Assembly (NCBI GenBank): GCA_035693105.1
Contig: DASSHC010000326.1
Location: forward strand, 1 to 19,584
Source: DASSHC01 sp035693105
GTDB lineage: Bacteria > Chloroflexota > Chloroflexia > Thermomicrobiales > Thermomicrobiaceae
Direction: 5' to 3'
Length of the DNA: 19,584 nucleotides
Position numbers and translations under genes: made by a program. The notes under the pieces were generated by a model, which saw only the letters and a program-made list of their open reading frames with translations, was not told the DNA's origin and ran no database searches. Positions 1-6,135 of the stretch are shown piece after piece. The stretch's first letter is position 1. Every line of letters starts with the position of its first letter.

Positions 1-1
1 G

Positions 2-613
2 ATCACGCTGCGCGGCATTCCGGCTACCCTGCTTGATACCGCCGGCATCGCCGAGACCGAGGACATCGTCGAGCGCATCGGCATCGACCGCTCGCGCCGC
101 GCCCTCGAATCCGCCGGGTTGGCGGTCCTGGTGCTCGACGGCAGCCAGCCGCCGACCGAGGCCGACCGCGCGGTCGTGCACATGCTGGCTGAGCGACTGG
201 GCCGCGACGACTCGCACGGCGAGCGACTGGTGGTGGCGCTCAACAAGCGCGACCTGCCTGAGCAGCACGACCACGCCGAGCTGCTGGCGCTCCTGCCCGG
301 CTGTCCGGTGGTTGGCATCTCGACGCGCACCGGTACCGGGCTGGCGCGGCTCGAAGAAGCGCTCTACGCGCGCCTGGCGGCCCAGGCCGGCGAAGGACGC
401 GAGCCGGCCCTGGTCACACTGCGGCAGCAACAGGCGCTCGCCCGCGCGTTGGCGAGTACGCGCTCCGCCTTGGGCGCGCTGAATGCGGTGCCGCTCGACC
501 TGGTGGCGGTCGATGTGCGCGATGCGCTGCTGGCGGTCGGGGAGATCACCGGCGAGCAGATCGGCGAGCGCGTCCTCGACGAGATCTTCAGCCGCTTCTG
601 TATCGGCAAGTAG
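2..613 (+). CDS. mnmE: tRNA modification GTPase MnmE, C-terminal part (5' end outside window)
   Basis: This is the last 203 residues of MnmE (TrmE), the GTPase that works with MnmG to make the 5-aminomethyl-type modification of wobble uridines in certain tRNAs, in the cytoplasm. The reading frame is open from the first bases of the window. The G3 motif DTAG is at fragment residues 12-15, followed by the conserved AETEDIVERIGIDRS stretch. The G4 motif NKRD is at residues 81-84. The C-terminal helical domain ends in FCIGK, the family signature that carries the C-terminal cysteine. The P-loop and N-terminal folate-binding domain lie outside the window. An internal TTG at 119 is not a start. The next gene begins 35 bp downstream on the same strand, so cotranscription is possible. 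Confidence 0.96.
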   Translation: MTLRGIPATLLDTAGIAETEDIVERIGIDRSRRALESAGLAVLVLDGSQPPTEADRAVVHMLAERLGRDDSHGERLVVALNKRDLPEQHDHAELLALLPGCPVVGISTRTGTGLARLEEALYARLAAQAGEGREPALVTLRQQQALARALASTRSALGALNAVPLDLVAVDVRDALLAVGEITGEQIGERVLDEIFSRFCIGK

Positions 614-648
614 CGCGCGATGGTCTGAGAGGGGAGGCGGGATCGCCG

Positions 649-1272
649 ATGGCCAACATCGAGCGCGATGCCACGCCTCCCGGCCAGCCGCCGCCCGCGT
701 CGCCTGGGTCACAGCAGCCGGCGGCCGAGGCGATCCGGCAGAATAGCCTGAGCACGGTGATCACGCCGACCGGGCGGCTGCGCAAGCGGCTCAGCCTGAA
801 GTCGGAGCTGACGCTGGCCGCGTTGCCGACCGCGACCGTGCTGGCGATGTTCCTGATCATCGACCGCTTCAGCACGCGCCACCTCCTCTTCACCTCGCTC
901 GCCTCCAGCGCCTTCCTGATCTATCTCGACCCGCTGCACGCGATGAACAACGTGCGCACGCTGATCATGGCGCACGTCGGCGCGGCGCTCTTCGGCATTG
1001 GCAGTTGGGCGCTCCTCGGCCACGGCTATACGGCCGGGATCGTAGCCATGTTCGTCACAATCCTCTATATGATCGTGCTGGATGTGATGCATCCGCCGGC
1101 CGCCTCCACCGCGCTCCTGTTCGCGCTCGGCAGCGGCAGCCAGAACCAGTTTCTGCTCTTCCTGCTGGCCCTGGGCATCACGGTGGTGCTCGTCATCCTG
1201 CAACGCTCGGCTGTCTGGCTCTTCGCCCGGCTGACCGACGAGGAGCCACCCCAGCAGGCGCGCGGCGGCTAG
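649..1272 (+). CDS. HPP family integral membrane protein
   Basis: A 207-residue membrane protein of the HPP family, named for its conserved His-Pro-Pro motif. Here the motif is DVMHPPAAS, about residue 146. Family members have four or five membrane helices; some plant and cyanobacterial relatives have been linked to nitrite transport, but the role here is unknown. The first 50 residues are polar, rich in Pro and Gln, and presumably cytoplasmic. Hydrophobic segments follow at about 55-75, 78-96, 104-123, 127-146 and 166-188, and a short charged tail ends the protein. The ATG is preceded by a GGGGAGG ribosome binding site. The gene follows mnmE at 35 bp. Its TAG stop lies inside a CTAG shared with the stop of the opposing gene. 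Confidence 0.88.
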   Translation: MANIERDATPPGQPPPASPGSQQPAAEAIRQNSLSTVITPTGRLRKRLSLKSELTLAALPTATVLAMFLIIDRFSTRHLLFTSLASSAFLIYLDPLHAMNNVRTLIMAHVGAALFGIGSWALLGHGYTAGIVAMFVTILYMIVLDVMHPPAASTALLFALGSGSQNQFLLFLLALGITVVLVILQRSAVWLFARLTDEEPPQQARGG

Positions 1273-1733
1273 CCCGGGCGCGAGAAGAGGCCGACCAGTC
1301 GCGCCTGGTCCAGCACGCGCCCCTGCATCGCCTGTTCCACCTGCTGCCGGTCGTCGCCGCCGCGCAGGTCGAGCGGCGCGTCGAGGGCGTAGAGGGTGAA
1401 GCGGTAGTGGTGCGGCTGGCCGCCGGGGGGCGGGCAGGGTGCGCTGTAGCCGATCGAGCCGGCGCTGTTCACCCCTTGCAGCGTGGGCGTGGTCATGGTC
1501 TCGACCTGAGGCACCGCCAGCTGAAGCTGGGTGCGATCGCCGGGGATGTTGTAGATCAGCCAGTGGGTGAAGACGCCGCGCGGCGCGTCGGGGTCGTCGG
1601 CGATCAGGGCGAAGGCGTGCGTGCCCGAGGGCGGATCGATCCAGTAGAGCGGCGGCGAGACGCCCGGGCCATCACAGGTGAACTCGTTCGGCAGACGCTG
1701 GTCGTTCTGGAAGGCATCACTCTTCAATTCCAC
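1269..1733 (-). CDS. YbhB/YbcL family Raf kinase inhibitor-like (PEBP) protein
   Basis: A 154-residue phosphatidylethanolamine-binding-protein (PEBP) family member of the bacterial YbhB/YbcL type. These are small soluble proteins with an anion or phospholipid head-group pocket; their physiological role is not settled. Motifs in order are CDGPGVSPPLYW near the N-terminus, DDPDAPRGVFTHWLIYNIP, and GYSAPCPPPGGQPHHYRF in the second half. These form the pocket in known structures. I chose the GTG start at 1733 because GAGAGGAGC lies 7 nt upstream and the protein then starts directly at the domain (VELKSDAF). The frame stays open to 1913, but that extension is low-complexity and antisense to the neighbouring gene. 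The gene is convergent with the HPP gene, with overlapping stops. Confidence 0.9.
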   Translation of the reverse strand: MELKSDAFQNDQRLPNEFTCDGPGVSPPLYWIDPPSGTHAFALIADDPDAPRGVFTHWLIYNIPGDRTQLQLAVPQVETMTTPTLQGVNSAGSIGYSAPCPPPGGQPHHYRFTLYALDAPLDLRGGDDRQQVEQAMQGRVLDQARLVGLFSRPG

Positions 1734-1878
1734 CCCATAGCTCCTCTCGTATCGGTCTGCCGCGCCAGAGCGGCGCATCACTCCCCCGCACCTCGCGCAC
1801 CAACGCGGCCAACCATGGGGTGGAGGGCACGCGCTTTGCAACCCAGCGGTGAAGGTGGTGCAGTGGGAGGAGCGCGCG

Positions 1879-2436
1879 ATGAGCGAGGCAGCCAGCGAGC
1901 TACGCGACGGCATGGTGGTGGTCGGCTCGGACGGCCGTCCCTACGGCGAGGTGACGCAGGTGCGCCGGGATGATTTCCTGGTCCACCGCGAGCTGGAGCT
2001 GGATGTCTACGTGCTGAACTTCGCGGTGCAGGAAATCGACGGCAATACGGTCGTGCTGAAGGCGCCGGGTGACCGGCTCCTGTCGCTCGACTGGGCGGTG
2101 CCGGCCGTCCACGGCCTGCCACGCTCCGGCACCGCGCCGGCCGTCGAGGCAGTGACCGACGCCGCCGCGCGAAGCTGGCCACACCGGAACCTGCCACCGC
2201 ATCGCCCCTGGCACGATCTCCTCCAGCCAGATCAGCGCGTCTTCAGCATCGACGGCGTTGAGCTGGGACGCGTCAAGCAGATCGAGGAGCAGCGCTTCCT
2301 GCTCGACCGCTCGCTGGCACGCGACCGCTGGGTTCCCTACCGCTTCCTCGACCACGTCGACGGCGAGTCGGTTACGCTCAGCCCCACCGCTGCGGCCTTC
2401 GCCGCGCTCGATCTCGACGAGCCTCCGCTGCCATGA
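1879..2436 (+). CDS. Protein with two PRC-barrel/DUF2171-like repeats
   Basis: A 185-residue soluble protein made of two related halves. Each half follows the pattern DG-x-V-x-S-x-DG-x-x-x-G-x-V, then an aromatic/basic stretch, a D-x-x-V-x(Y/F) element and a closing DG-x-x-V-x-L strand: about residues 8-63 in the first half and 113-172 in the second. This is the style of small beta-barrels such as PRC-barrel or DUF2171 domains, which are common in stress-related proteins; the assignment is by pattern only. The linker (about 70-110) is rich in Pro, Ala and His. The start is the ATG at 1879, 8 nt after GGGAGG; a GTG at 1849 in the same frame lacks this signal. The first domain is a likely duplicate of the second. 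Function unknown. Confidence 0.75.
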   Translation: MSEAASELRDGMVVVGSDGRPYGEVTQVRRDDFLVHRELELDVYVLNFAVQEIDGNTVVLKAPGDRLLSLDWAVPAVHGLPRSGTAPAVEAVTDAAARSWPHRNLPPHRPWHDLLQPDQRVFSIDGVELGRVKQIEEQRFLLDRSLARDRWVPYRFLDHVDGESVTLSPTAAAFAALDLDEPPLP

Positions 2437-2510
2437 GATGGAATGCGCCACGCTATTAGCTCGGACGTGCCGACTCTTGGCGTGTGATCTGCGGCTGGGG
2501 AAGCAGGTGT

Positions 2511-2532
2511 CGCCGCGCGAGCCAGCGCGGCG
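2511..2532 (+). other. Perfect hairpin upstream of the small protein gene
   Basis: CGCCGCGC pairs with GCGCGGCG around a GAGCCA loop: 8 bp, or 9 with the flanking T-A pair. It lies between two same-strand genes, 17 bp before the AGGAGG of the downstream gene, and has no T tract. It could be a processing or stability element, or part of a weak terminator for the upstream gene. Confidence 0.45.
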
Positions 2533-2559
2533 AACGGGACTTCAGCATTAGGAGGGATC

Positions 2560-2799
2560 GTGGCACAGGAGATCAAGAACGAGCGACGCAGCGCGGTGCC
2601 TGTCGTGCTGGTGACGACCGCCAATGGCGCCCACGCCTACGTCAACCTGAACTACGTGGTCGGCGTGGTCGAGATGGCCAACGAGCACGTGACCCGTGTC
2701 TACTTCAGTTCGGGGCCGATCCAGTTCGTGGACGTGCAGCAGACGCCCGACCAGATCGTGGCGCAGGCGGGAATCACCAGCGGCAACATCCAGATCTAG
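2560..2799 (+). CDS. Small conserved-looking protein, FlbD-like pattern
   Basis: A 79-residue protein with a GTG start 4 nt after a perfect AGGAGG, so it is very probably translated. The predicted body is beta-rich: PVVLVTTANG, AYVNLNYVVGVVEM, THVTRVYF-like strand, then PIQFVDVQQTPDQIVAQAG and a short C-terminal tail. The layout (strand-NG-turn, N-x-x-x-I/V-x-x-V, strand, G, strand, then a helix starting TPDQIV) resembles the small FlbD family or an isolated LytTR-like beta module. No flagellar genes are in the window, so a motility role is not implied. There is no signal peptide and there are no membrane segments. I do not recognise a specific function. A strong hairpin begins right at its stop codon. 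Confidence 0.72.
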   Translation: MAQEIKNERRSAVPVVLVTTANGAHAYVNLNYVVGVVEMANEHVTRVYFSSGPIQFVDVQQTPDQIVAQAGITSGNIQI

Positions 2800-2850
2800 C
2801 GGCACAGTCCCGGCCGCGCTCGGTCATTGGAGCGCGGCCGCCGCGTGCCG
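2800..2850 (+). terminator. Long GC-rich hairpin at the 3' end of the small gene
   Basis: An inner perfect 11-bp stem (2811-2821 with 2830-2840, loop GGTCATTG) is capped by an outer 6-bp stem CGGCAC/GTGCCG (2800-2805 with 2845-2850). It starts directly after the TAG stop. There is no T tract, so a classical intrinsic terminator is not certain; transcript-end protection is an alternative. Confidence 0.55.
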
Positions 2851-2855
2851 ATACA

Positions 2856-2937
2856 CTCGGGATGACCTGGTTCGGAGGCAGCGCGCGACGACGACGTGAC
2901 GTACTCGTCCGCCCCCCACTCCCCCTGTCATCCCGAG
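2856..2937. repeat. Inverted-repeat element with CTCGGGATGAC / GTCATCCCGAG ends
   Basis: The 11-bp inverted repeat 2856-2866 / 2927-2937 encloses about 60 bp. The right part of this interior (gacgacgacg...ctcgtccgccccccactcccc) resembles the spacer between the two arms of the element at 17783-17899, so both appear to belong to one family. The region 2800-3219 otherwise holds no gene. Confidence 0.6.
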
Positions 2938-3159
2938 TCGTCATGAGCCTCGGCTCGCCACGGCGGCATGCAAACGGGCGTCCTCCGGGGCCGCTATTTT
3001 CACCGTAGCGCAGTCGAGGGATCCGTCGTGGGGTGGCCACCAACGTCGTCGTCGGCCACTGCCTAACGCCCGCGCTCGCGCGCCAGATTCGCTCAAGGCC
3101 AGCCGAGCCGATTGGGTGCTGAGTGCACCTTGGATCCCTCGACTTCGCCGGGAATGACA
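2926..3159. repeat. Repeat unit TGTCATCCCGAG...GCAGTCGAGGGATCC, split, with an inverted copy
   Basis: The forward unit starts TGTCATCCCGAG (2926-2937) and resumes as GCGCAGTCGAGGGATCCGTC at 3008-3027, interrupted by about 70 bp. The intact forward copy at 17871-17898 reads straight through this junction. A reverse copy, GGATCCCTCGACTTCGCC followed by GGGAATGACA, lies at 3132-3159. A further 11-bp inverted repeat (2887-2897 / 3043-3053) is nested here. The block looks like a MITE- or REP-like intergenic element with TGTCAT at both ends and an insertion in one arm. Confidence 0.65.
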
Positions 3160-3219
3160 GAGAGAGGGAGAGGCCTTTTGGGAAGCGCGTAACGCGTTCA
3201 CCGAAGCGCGGCGTGCCCA

Positions 3220-4350
3220 CTACTGCGTGCCCCGTGTCGCCCCATTGGGCCGGCGTGGCAGCAGGCCAAGTTCATCGGCGGCCAACGCGAACAGCATGTG
3301 GCTCCAGAGGCGCGGCTTGACCCCGACGCGCGGGTCGCCGGGCGGAAAGACCTGCTCCGGCAGGACGCCGTCGTTGTCGACGGTGTCGAGTCCGATCTGG
3401 AAGGTCTGCAGCGCGCGGGGTTGGTCGCCCAGGCGGCTGTGCGCGATCGCCAGCCAGAAGGTCAGCAGCGGCCAGGCGCCGGCCCCCTGGCGCAGGTCCT
3501 CGCCGAACGGGTCGACCTCACCGTCGTAGCTGTCGTAGACGTAGCGGTAGACGCCGATCTCGCTGAGTAGCCGCGCCTCGACATTCTCGACCACCGCGTG
3601 CAGTCGGTCGGCGTCGTCGACCACACTGAAGGGCCAGACCAGCCCGAGGAGCGAGGCATCGACGTTCGAGTCGTTGCCGCTGCGCCCGAAGCGACGCATG
3701 AACTGGCCCAGCCGCGCGTTCCAGCCATCGGCCACTCGCCCCGCCATCTGCCCGGCCGCGACCCGCCAGGCCTGGATGCCGTAGACCTCGGCCGCCAGCC
3801 AGAGCCCGGCGGCGGCCGCCGCCAGGCTGTAGGGGAAATGTGAGCCGTAGGTCGGGTCGGCGTAGCGCTCCTGCCAGACGTCGCGATAGCGCGTGCGAAA
3901 GTCACTGCCGTCCCAGAGCCCGGCCAGCCCGGTCGCCAGCTTGCGCACGACCGCCGCCTCCAGCCGGTCCCAGGGGTCCGGCGCGCGGCAGAGCGCCCAG
4001 AGGAGGGTGCCGGCTTGATCGGGCTGCCACTCGCGGCCCCGCCGGATGCCGTTGACGGCGTAGTCCTCGAAGAGGAGCCCGGTCTCCTGAAAGCTGTCGG
4101 CACGATCCCAGAGCCAGCTGAGGAGCGGCTGGCGGACTTTACGGCCGAGCGCCTCCATCCCGGCGATGGCGAAACCCAGCTCGCGCCCCGGCCAGCACTC
4201 CATCCCGCCGCGCGCTCGCGCCGGGTAGGCCGGATGGTGGCTCGGCGCCGCCACCAGGCAGCCATTCGGCAGCAGGCAGGCATCGAAGACTTTGAGGGAG
4301 GCAGTGGCGACGCGCGCCACGTCGTCGCGCAGCAGCGTCGCGCTGACCAT
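3220..4350 (-). CDS. Glycoside hydrolase family 15-like protein with altered active-site motifs
   Basis: A 376-residue protein resembling the (alpha/alpha)6 barrel of GH15 (glucoamylase-type) enzymes, without the N-terminal beta-sandwich domain of full-length bacterial members (usually over 600 residues). Family-like segments in order are NGCLVAAPSHHPAYPARARGGMECWPGRELGFAIAGMEALG (about 29-69 in pieces), DVWQERYADPTYGSHFPYSLAAA, NVDASLLGLVWPF, GAGAWPLLTFWLAIA and LPEQVFPPGD with KPRLWSHMLFALAADELGL at the end. The expected W-x-RD substrate motif reads WPGREL. The expected general-acid motif D-x-W-E reads DVWQER (Gln where Glu is expected). The distal Glu in LPEQ is kept. The ATG at 4350 overlaps the TGA of the ybaK-like gene (TGATG) and has GAGG 7 nt upstream, so the two are probably translationally coupled. 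Activity on alpha-glucans is uncertain. Confidence 0.82.
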   Translation of the reverse strand: MVSATLLRDDVARVATASLKVFDACLLPNGCLVAAPSHHPAYPARARGGMECWPGRELGFAIAGMEALGRKVRQPLLSWLWDRADSFQETGLLFEDYAVNGIRRGREWQPDQAGTLLWALCRAPDPWDRLEAAVVRKLATGLAGLWDGSDFRTRYRDVWQERYADPTYGSHFPYSLAAAAAGLWLAAEVYGIQAWRVAAGQMAGRVADGWNARLGQFMRRFGRSGNDSNVDASLLGLVWPFSVVDDADRLHAVVENVEARLLSEIGVYRYVYDSYDGEVDPFGEDLRQGAGAWPLLTFWLAIAHSRLGDQPRALQTFQIGLDTVDNDGVLPEQVFPPGDPRVGVKPRLWSHMLFALAADELGLLPRRPNGATRGTQ

Positions 4351-4832
4351 CAATTGTCCTCGCGGCAGAGGTCGGCGACCGTGGCACCCGTCAGACGGAC
4401 GATCTCGGCCGGGGCGATGCGCAGCATGGCCCGGTCACTGCCGCCGCCGCCGAAGACGACCGGCTCGGCCAGCACCGCGTGGTCGAGGAGAACGCGCAGC
4501 GGCTCGCGGTGTCCGATCGGGGGTGTGCCGCCGGCGGGATAGCCGGTGCGCTCCAGCACCAGCGCGGGGTCGGCGAGCTTCGGCTGGCGCAGGCCGCTGG
4601 CCGCCACCAGCTTACGGCGGTCCACCCGTCGATCGCCCGCGGTGACCGCCAACACGACCTCGCCTCCGCTCCCCTGGAAGAGGAGCGATTTGACGATCCG
4701 CGCCGGCGCCACGCCGAGCGCGGCGGCGGCCGCGGGCACCGTCGGCGTCGGGGCACCCGGGAAGACGATCTCCGCCGCCGCGCCGATCTGGCGCAGGTAG
4801 CGACCCAGGAGCGCCGGGCCGTCCTCCGTCAC
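4350..4832 (-). CDS. YbaK/EbsC-type aminoacyl-tRNA deacylase
   Basis: A 160-residue member of the YbaK/ProRS-associated editing domain family, which hydrolyses misacylated tRNAs in trans (for example Cys-tRNAPro in YbaK proper). Motifs visible are RIVKSLLF with the conserved Lys at residue 48, a central RRVDRRKLVAAS segment, GYPAGGTPPIGH, and DHAVLAEPVVFGGGGSDRAMLRI near the C-terminus. The glycine-rich GYPAGGxPP loop is a hallmark. Subfamily (YbaK, YeaK, ProXp-type) cannot be set by eye. The GTG start is 3 nt after the greA stop, with its ribosome binding site necessarily inside the end of greA and only weak. Its stop overlaps the start of the GH15-like gene by one base, so the three genes form an operon. 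Confidence 0.9.
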   Translation of the reverse strand: MTEDGPALLGRYLRQIGAAAEIVFPGAPTPTVPAAAAALGVAPARIVKSLLFQGSGGEVVLAVTAGDRRVDRRKLVAASGLRQPKLADPALVLERTGYPAGGTPPIGHREPLRVLLDHAVLAEPVVFGGGGSDRAMLRIAPAEIVRLTGATVADLCREDN

Positions 4833-4835
4833 CGG

Positions 4836-5309
4836 CTAGCCCGCGATCTTCAGCACGCGCGCCCGCATCGGCGCGCCGGGCGTCTCGATCGTCAGTTCGT
4901 CGCCCTCGCGCTTGCCCAGCAAGGCCCGGCCGACCGGCGACTCGTTCGAGATGCGGCCCTCGCGCGGCTTGGCCTCCACCTTGCCGACGATGGTGTAAGT
5001 CTCCGGCACGCCGTCGATCTCCACCGTCACGGTCGAGCCCAGGCGCACCCGCCGGTTGTCCGGCGCCTCGTTCTCCTCGATCAGGTCGACCCGCCGCAGC
5101 AGGTCCTCCAGCTCGCGGATGCGCGCCTCGATGAATCCCTGGTCGTGCTTGGCGGCATCGTAGCCGGCGTTCTCACGCAGGTCGCCCTCTTCGCGCGCCT
5201 GCGCGATGGCGCGCACCACCTCGGGCCGCCGCACCGTCGTCAGATGCTCCAGCTCTTCCTGCAGTTTCTCCAGACCCTCGCGGGTGACGGGAACCCTTTC
5301 CCGTTGCAT
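4836..5309 (-). CDS. greA: Transcription elongation factor GreA
   Basis: A 157-residue GreA. It enters the secondary channel of RNA polymerase and stimulates cleavage of backtracked transcripts. The N-terminal coiled coil spans about residues 8-78; its tip carries EEGDLRENAGYDAA, with the acidic residues D43 and E46 matching the family's functional pair. The C-terminal FKBP-like domain includes RISNESPVGRALLGKREGD and ends ARVLKIAG. The length is normal. ATG start, with AAGGA 10 nt upstream. It is the first gene of a three-gene minus-strand operon; a promoter candidate lies about 90 bp upstream. Confidence 0.97.
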   Translation of the reverse strand: MQRERVPVTREGLEKLQEELEHLTTVRRPEVVRAIAQAREEGDLRENAGYDAAKHDQGFIEARIRELEDLLRRVDLIEENEAPDNRRVRLGSTVTVEIDGVPETYTIVGKVEAKPREGRISNESPVGRALLGKREGDELTIETPGAPMRARVLKIAG

Positions 5310-5399
5310 ACCAACACGTTCCTTACACTCGATTCCGCTGCGTTGTCAGCCGCGTCGACGCGCGGTGCGCCGCCTGTCGTCGTGAGCCAGCGTCGCTAC

Positions 5400-5428
5400 A
5401 CTTTACCGCTCGACCCGCCGCGCGCCAA
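5400..5428 (-). promoter_or_regulatory. Candidate sigma70-type promoter for the greA operon
   Basis: Reading the minus strand, TTGGCG (5428-5423) is followed by a 17-nt spacer and TAAAGT (5405-5400). Transcription would start near 5393 and give a leader of about 85 nt before greA. The gap 5310-5618 between greA and the divergent small gene holds no other coding signal that I can support. Confidence 0.45.
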
Positions 5429-5618
5429 CCGGCGCACCGCCAACCGTCGCTCCGCACGGCCCGTTCCCACCGAACGGCCGGTGCGGCCGGTCCGTCACGG
5501 TGGCCCGCGTCCTGCTGCTACGGCAGCTCCACCGGCGAGCGCATCCGGCGACGGCGACACGGACGACTCGGCAGGGTGGGGCGTCGATAACTCGGGCACG
5601 GCGTGATGGGAGGGCGCG

Positions 5619-5843
5619 ATGGACGAAGAACTGGCCGCCCAACAGCGCGAGGTCGGTGGCAGCCACATCGGCGTCTGCGATCTGTGCGGCAAGCCGAGCA
5701 GCCAATTGAGCCTGACGAGCCTCGACGGCAGCGGGCGGCTCGGCGAACCGGACCAGCCGATCAATGTCTGTGCCGACTGCGCCGAGCAATTGGCGCGCGG
5801 CGACTTCCCGCTCGATCCCGAGGACTTCGAGCCGGAGCACTGA
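5619..5843 (+). CDS. Small putative zinc-ribbon protein
   Basis: A 74-residue protein with two CxxC pairs: CDLCGKPSS at residues 20-28 and CADCAEQLARG at about 51-61. This is the layout of a four-Cys zinc knuckle or treble-clef-like fold. The region between them is polar (Ser, Gly, Asp), and the C-terminal tail is strongly acidic (DPEDFEPEH). There is no membrane segment or signal peptide. The ATG lies 5 nt after GGGAGG, so expression is likely. No family is recognised. It is divergent from greA and immediately upstream of the DAHP synthase leader, separated from it by a hairpin and a promoter, so it probably forms its own transcript. Confidence 0.75.
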   Translation: MDEELAAQQREVGGSHIGVCDLCGKPSSQLSLTSLDGSGRLGEPDQPINVCADCAEQLARGDFPLDPEDFEPEH

Positions 5844-5846
5844 GCG

Positions 5847-5869
5847 GCCCAGGCGCGAACGCGCCGGGC
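5847..5869 (+). terminator. Hairpin after the small zinc-ribbon gene
   Basis: GCCC-A-GGCGC, loop GAAC, GCGCC-GGGC: a 9-bp stem with one bulged A, starting 4 nt after the TGA stop. The tail GGTTATT is only weakly T-rich, so termination efficiency is doubtful. It separates the small gene from the promoter at 5875. Confidence 0.45.
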
Positions 5870-5874
5870 GGTTA

Positions 5875-5903
5875 TTGACAGCGCGCGGCGCGTGCCGTAC
5901 AGT
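5875..5903 (+). promoter_or_regulatory. Near-consensus promoter for the aro leader and DAHP synthase gene
   Basis: TTGACA (5875-5880), a 17-nt spacer, then TACAGT (5898-5903). Transcription would start at about 5910 and give a leader of roughly 225 nt before the DAHP synthase start codon. This is the best sigma70-type match in the window. Confidence 0.75.
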
Positions 5904-5916
5904 GAAGCAGTGGTCG

Positions 5917-5938
5917 CACCCAGCCAATGACCTGGGTG
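5917..5938 (+). other. 5' leader hairpin
   Basis: CACCCAG (5917-5923) pairs perfectly with CTGGGTG (5932-5938) around an 8-nt loop. It sits at the very 5' end of the predicted leader RNA, before the leader peptide start, and may protect the transcript end or set ribosome loading. Confidence 0.45.
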
Positions 5939-5958
5939 AGCGTTGAAACAGTGAACGC

Positions 5959-6051
5959 ATGAAGGCGGCATCGGCTCCGCACCGCTCGTATCGCTTTTGG
6001 TACTTTAGCCCTCCGGCGTTGCTGGTGGGGCGCTCGGTGTTGATCCGGTAG
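5959..6051 (+). CDS. Aromatic-rich leader peptide of the DAHP synthase gene
   Basis: A 30-codon ORF (ATG to TAG) between the promoter and the terminator. Codons 11-16 read Tyr-Arg-Phe-Trp-Tyr-Phe: five aromatic codons among six, with all three aromatic amino acids present. The rest is ordinary (Ala, Ser, Pro, Leu, Val). A peptide like this upstream of the first enzyme of the shikimate pathway is what a ribosome-mediated attenuator needs: low charged tRNA for Tyr, Phe or Trp would stall the ribosome at 5989-6006, just before the 5' arm of a 16-bp stem. There is no convincing Shine-Dalgarno sequence; the nearest purine run (GGTGAG) is 18 nt upstream. A tiny GTG ORF (5951) ends in the TGA overlapping this ATG. 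Function is inferred from position and composition. Confidence 0.72.
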   Translation: MKAASAPHRSYRFWYFSPPALLVGRSVLIR

Positions 6052-6079
6052 CAGCCTAACCAGCCAGCAACGTCGGGGG
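6010..6079 (+). promoter_or_regulatory. 16-bp attenuator stem
   Basis: 6010-6025 (CCTCCGGCGTTGCTGG) pairs without gaps with 6064-6079 (CCAGCAACGTCGGGGG), including two G-U pairs, around a 38-nt loop that contains the leader peptide stop. The 5' arm begins three nucleotides after the last aromatic codon, so a ribosome stalled at the aromatic codons would cover its base. The loop segment 6039-6046 (GTTGATCC) can pair with 6087-6094 in the terminator (8 bp, two G-U), a candidate antiterminator. Confidence 0.6.
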
Positions 6080-6107
6080 AAGCAGAGGATCGATCCTCTG
6101 CTTTTTT
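6080..6107 (+). terminator. Intrinsic terminator (attenuator) before the DAHP synthase gene
   Basis: AGCAGAGGA and TCCTCTGCT form a perfect stem of 9 bp or more around TCGA, followed by six T residues (6102-6107). It lies after the leader peptide and 28 bp before the DAHP synthase start codon, so it would stop transcripts before the gene. Placed upstream of the gene and downstream of its only good promoter, it is best read as an attenuator. Confidence 0.85.
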
Positions 6108-6135
6108 GTTTGCTCAAAACCGAAGGAGGGGCGGC

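Noticed and set aside
1734..1913. 60-residue N-terminal extension of the PEBP-like protein
   Set aside because: The GTG at 1733 has a strong ribosome binding site and starts at the domain; the extension is antisense to the neighbouring gene start.
4479..5606. 375-codon plus-strand ORF
   Set aside because: Antisense to greA and the YbaK-like gene; shadow frame with no motif.
5910..6107. T-box or riboswitch in the DAHP synthase leader
   Set aside because: No T-box sequence (TGGNACCGCG-type) or known riboswitch core was seen; the short aromatic-rich ORF plus terminator explains the region better.
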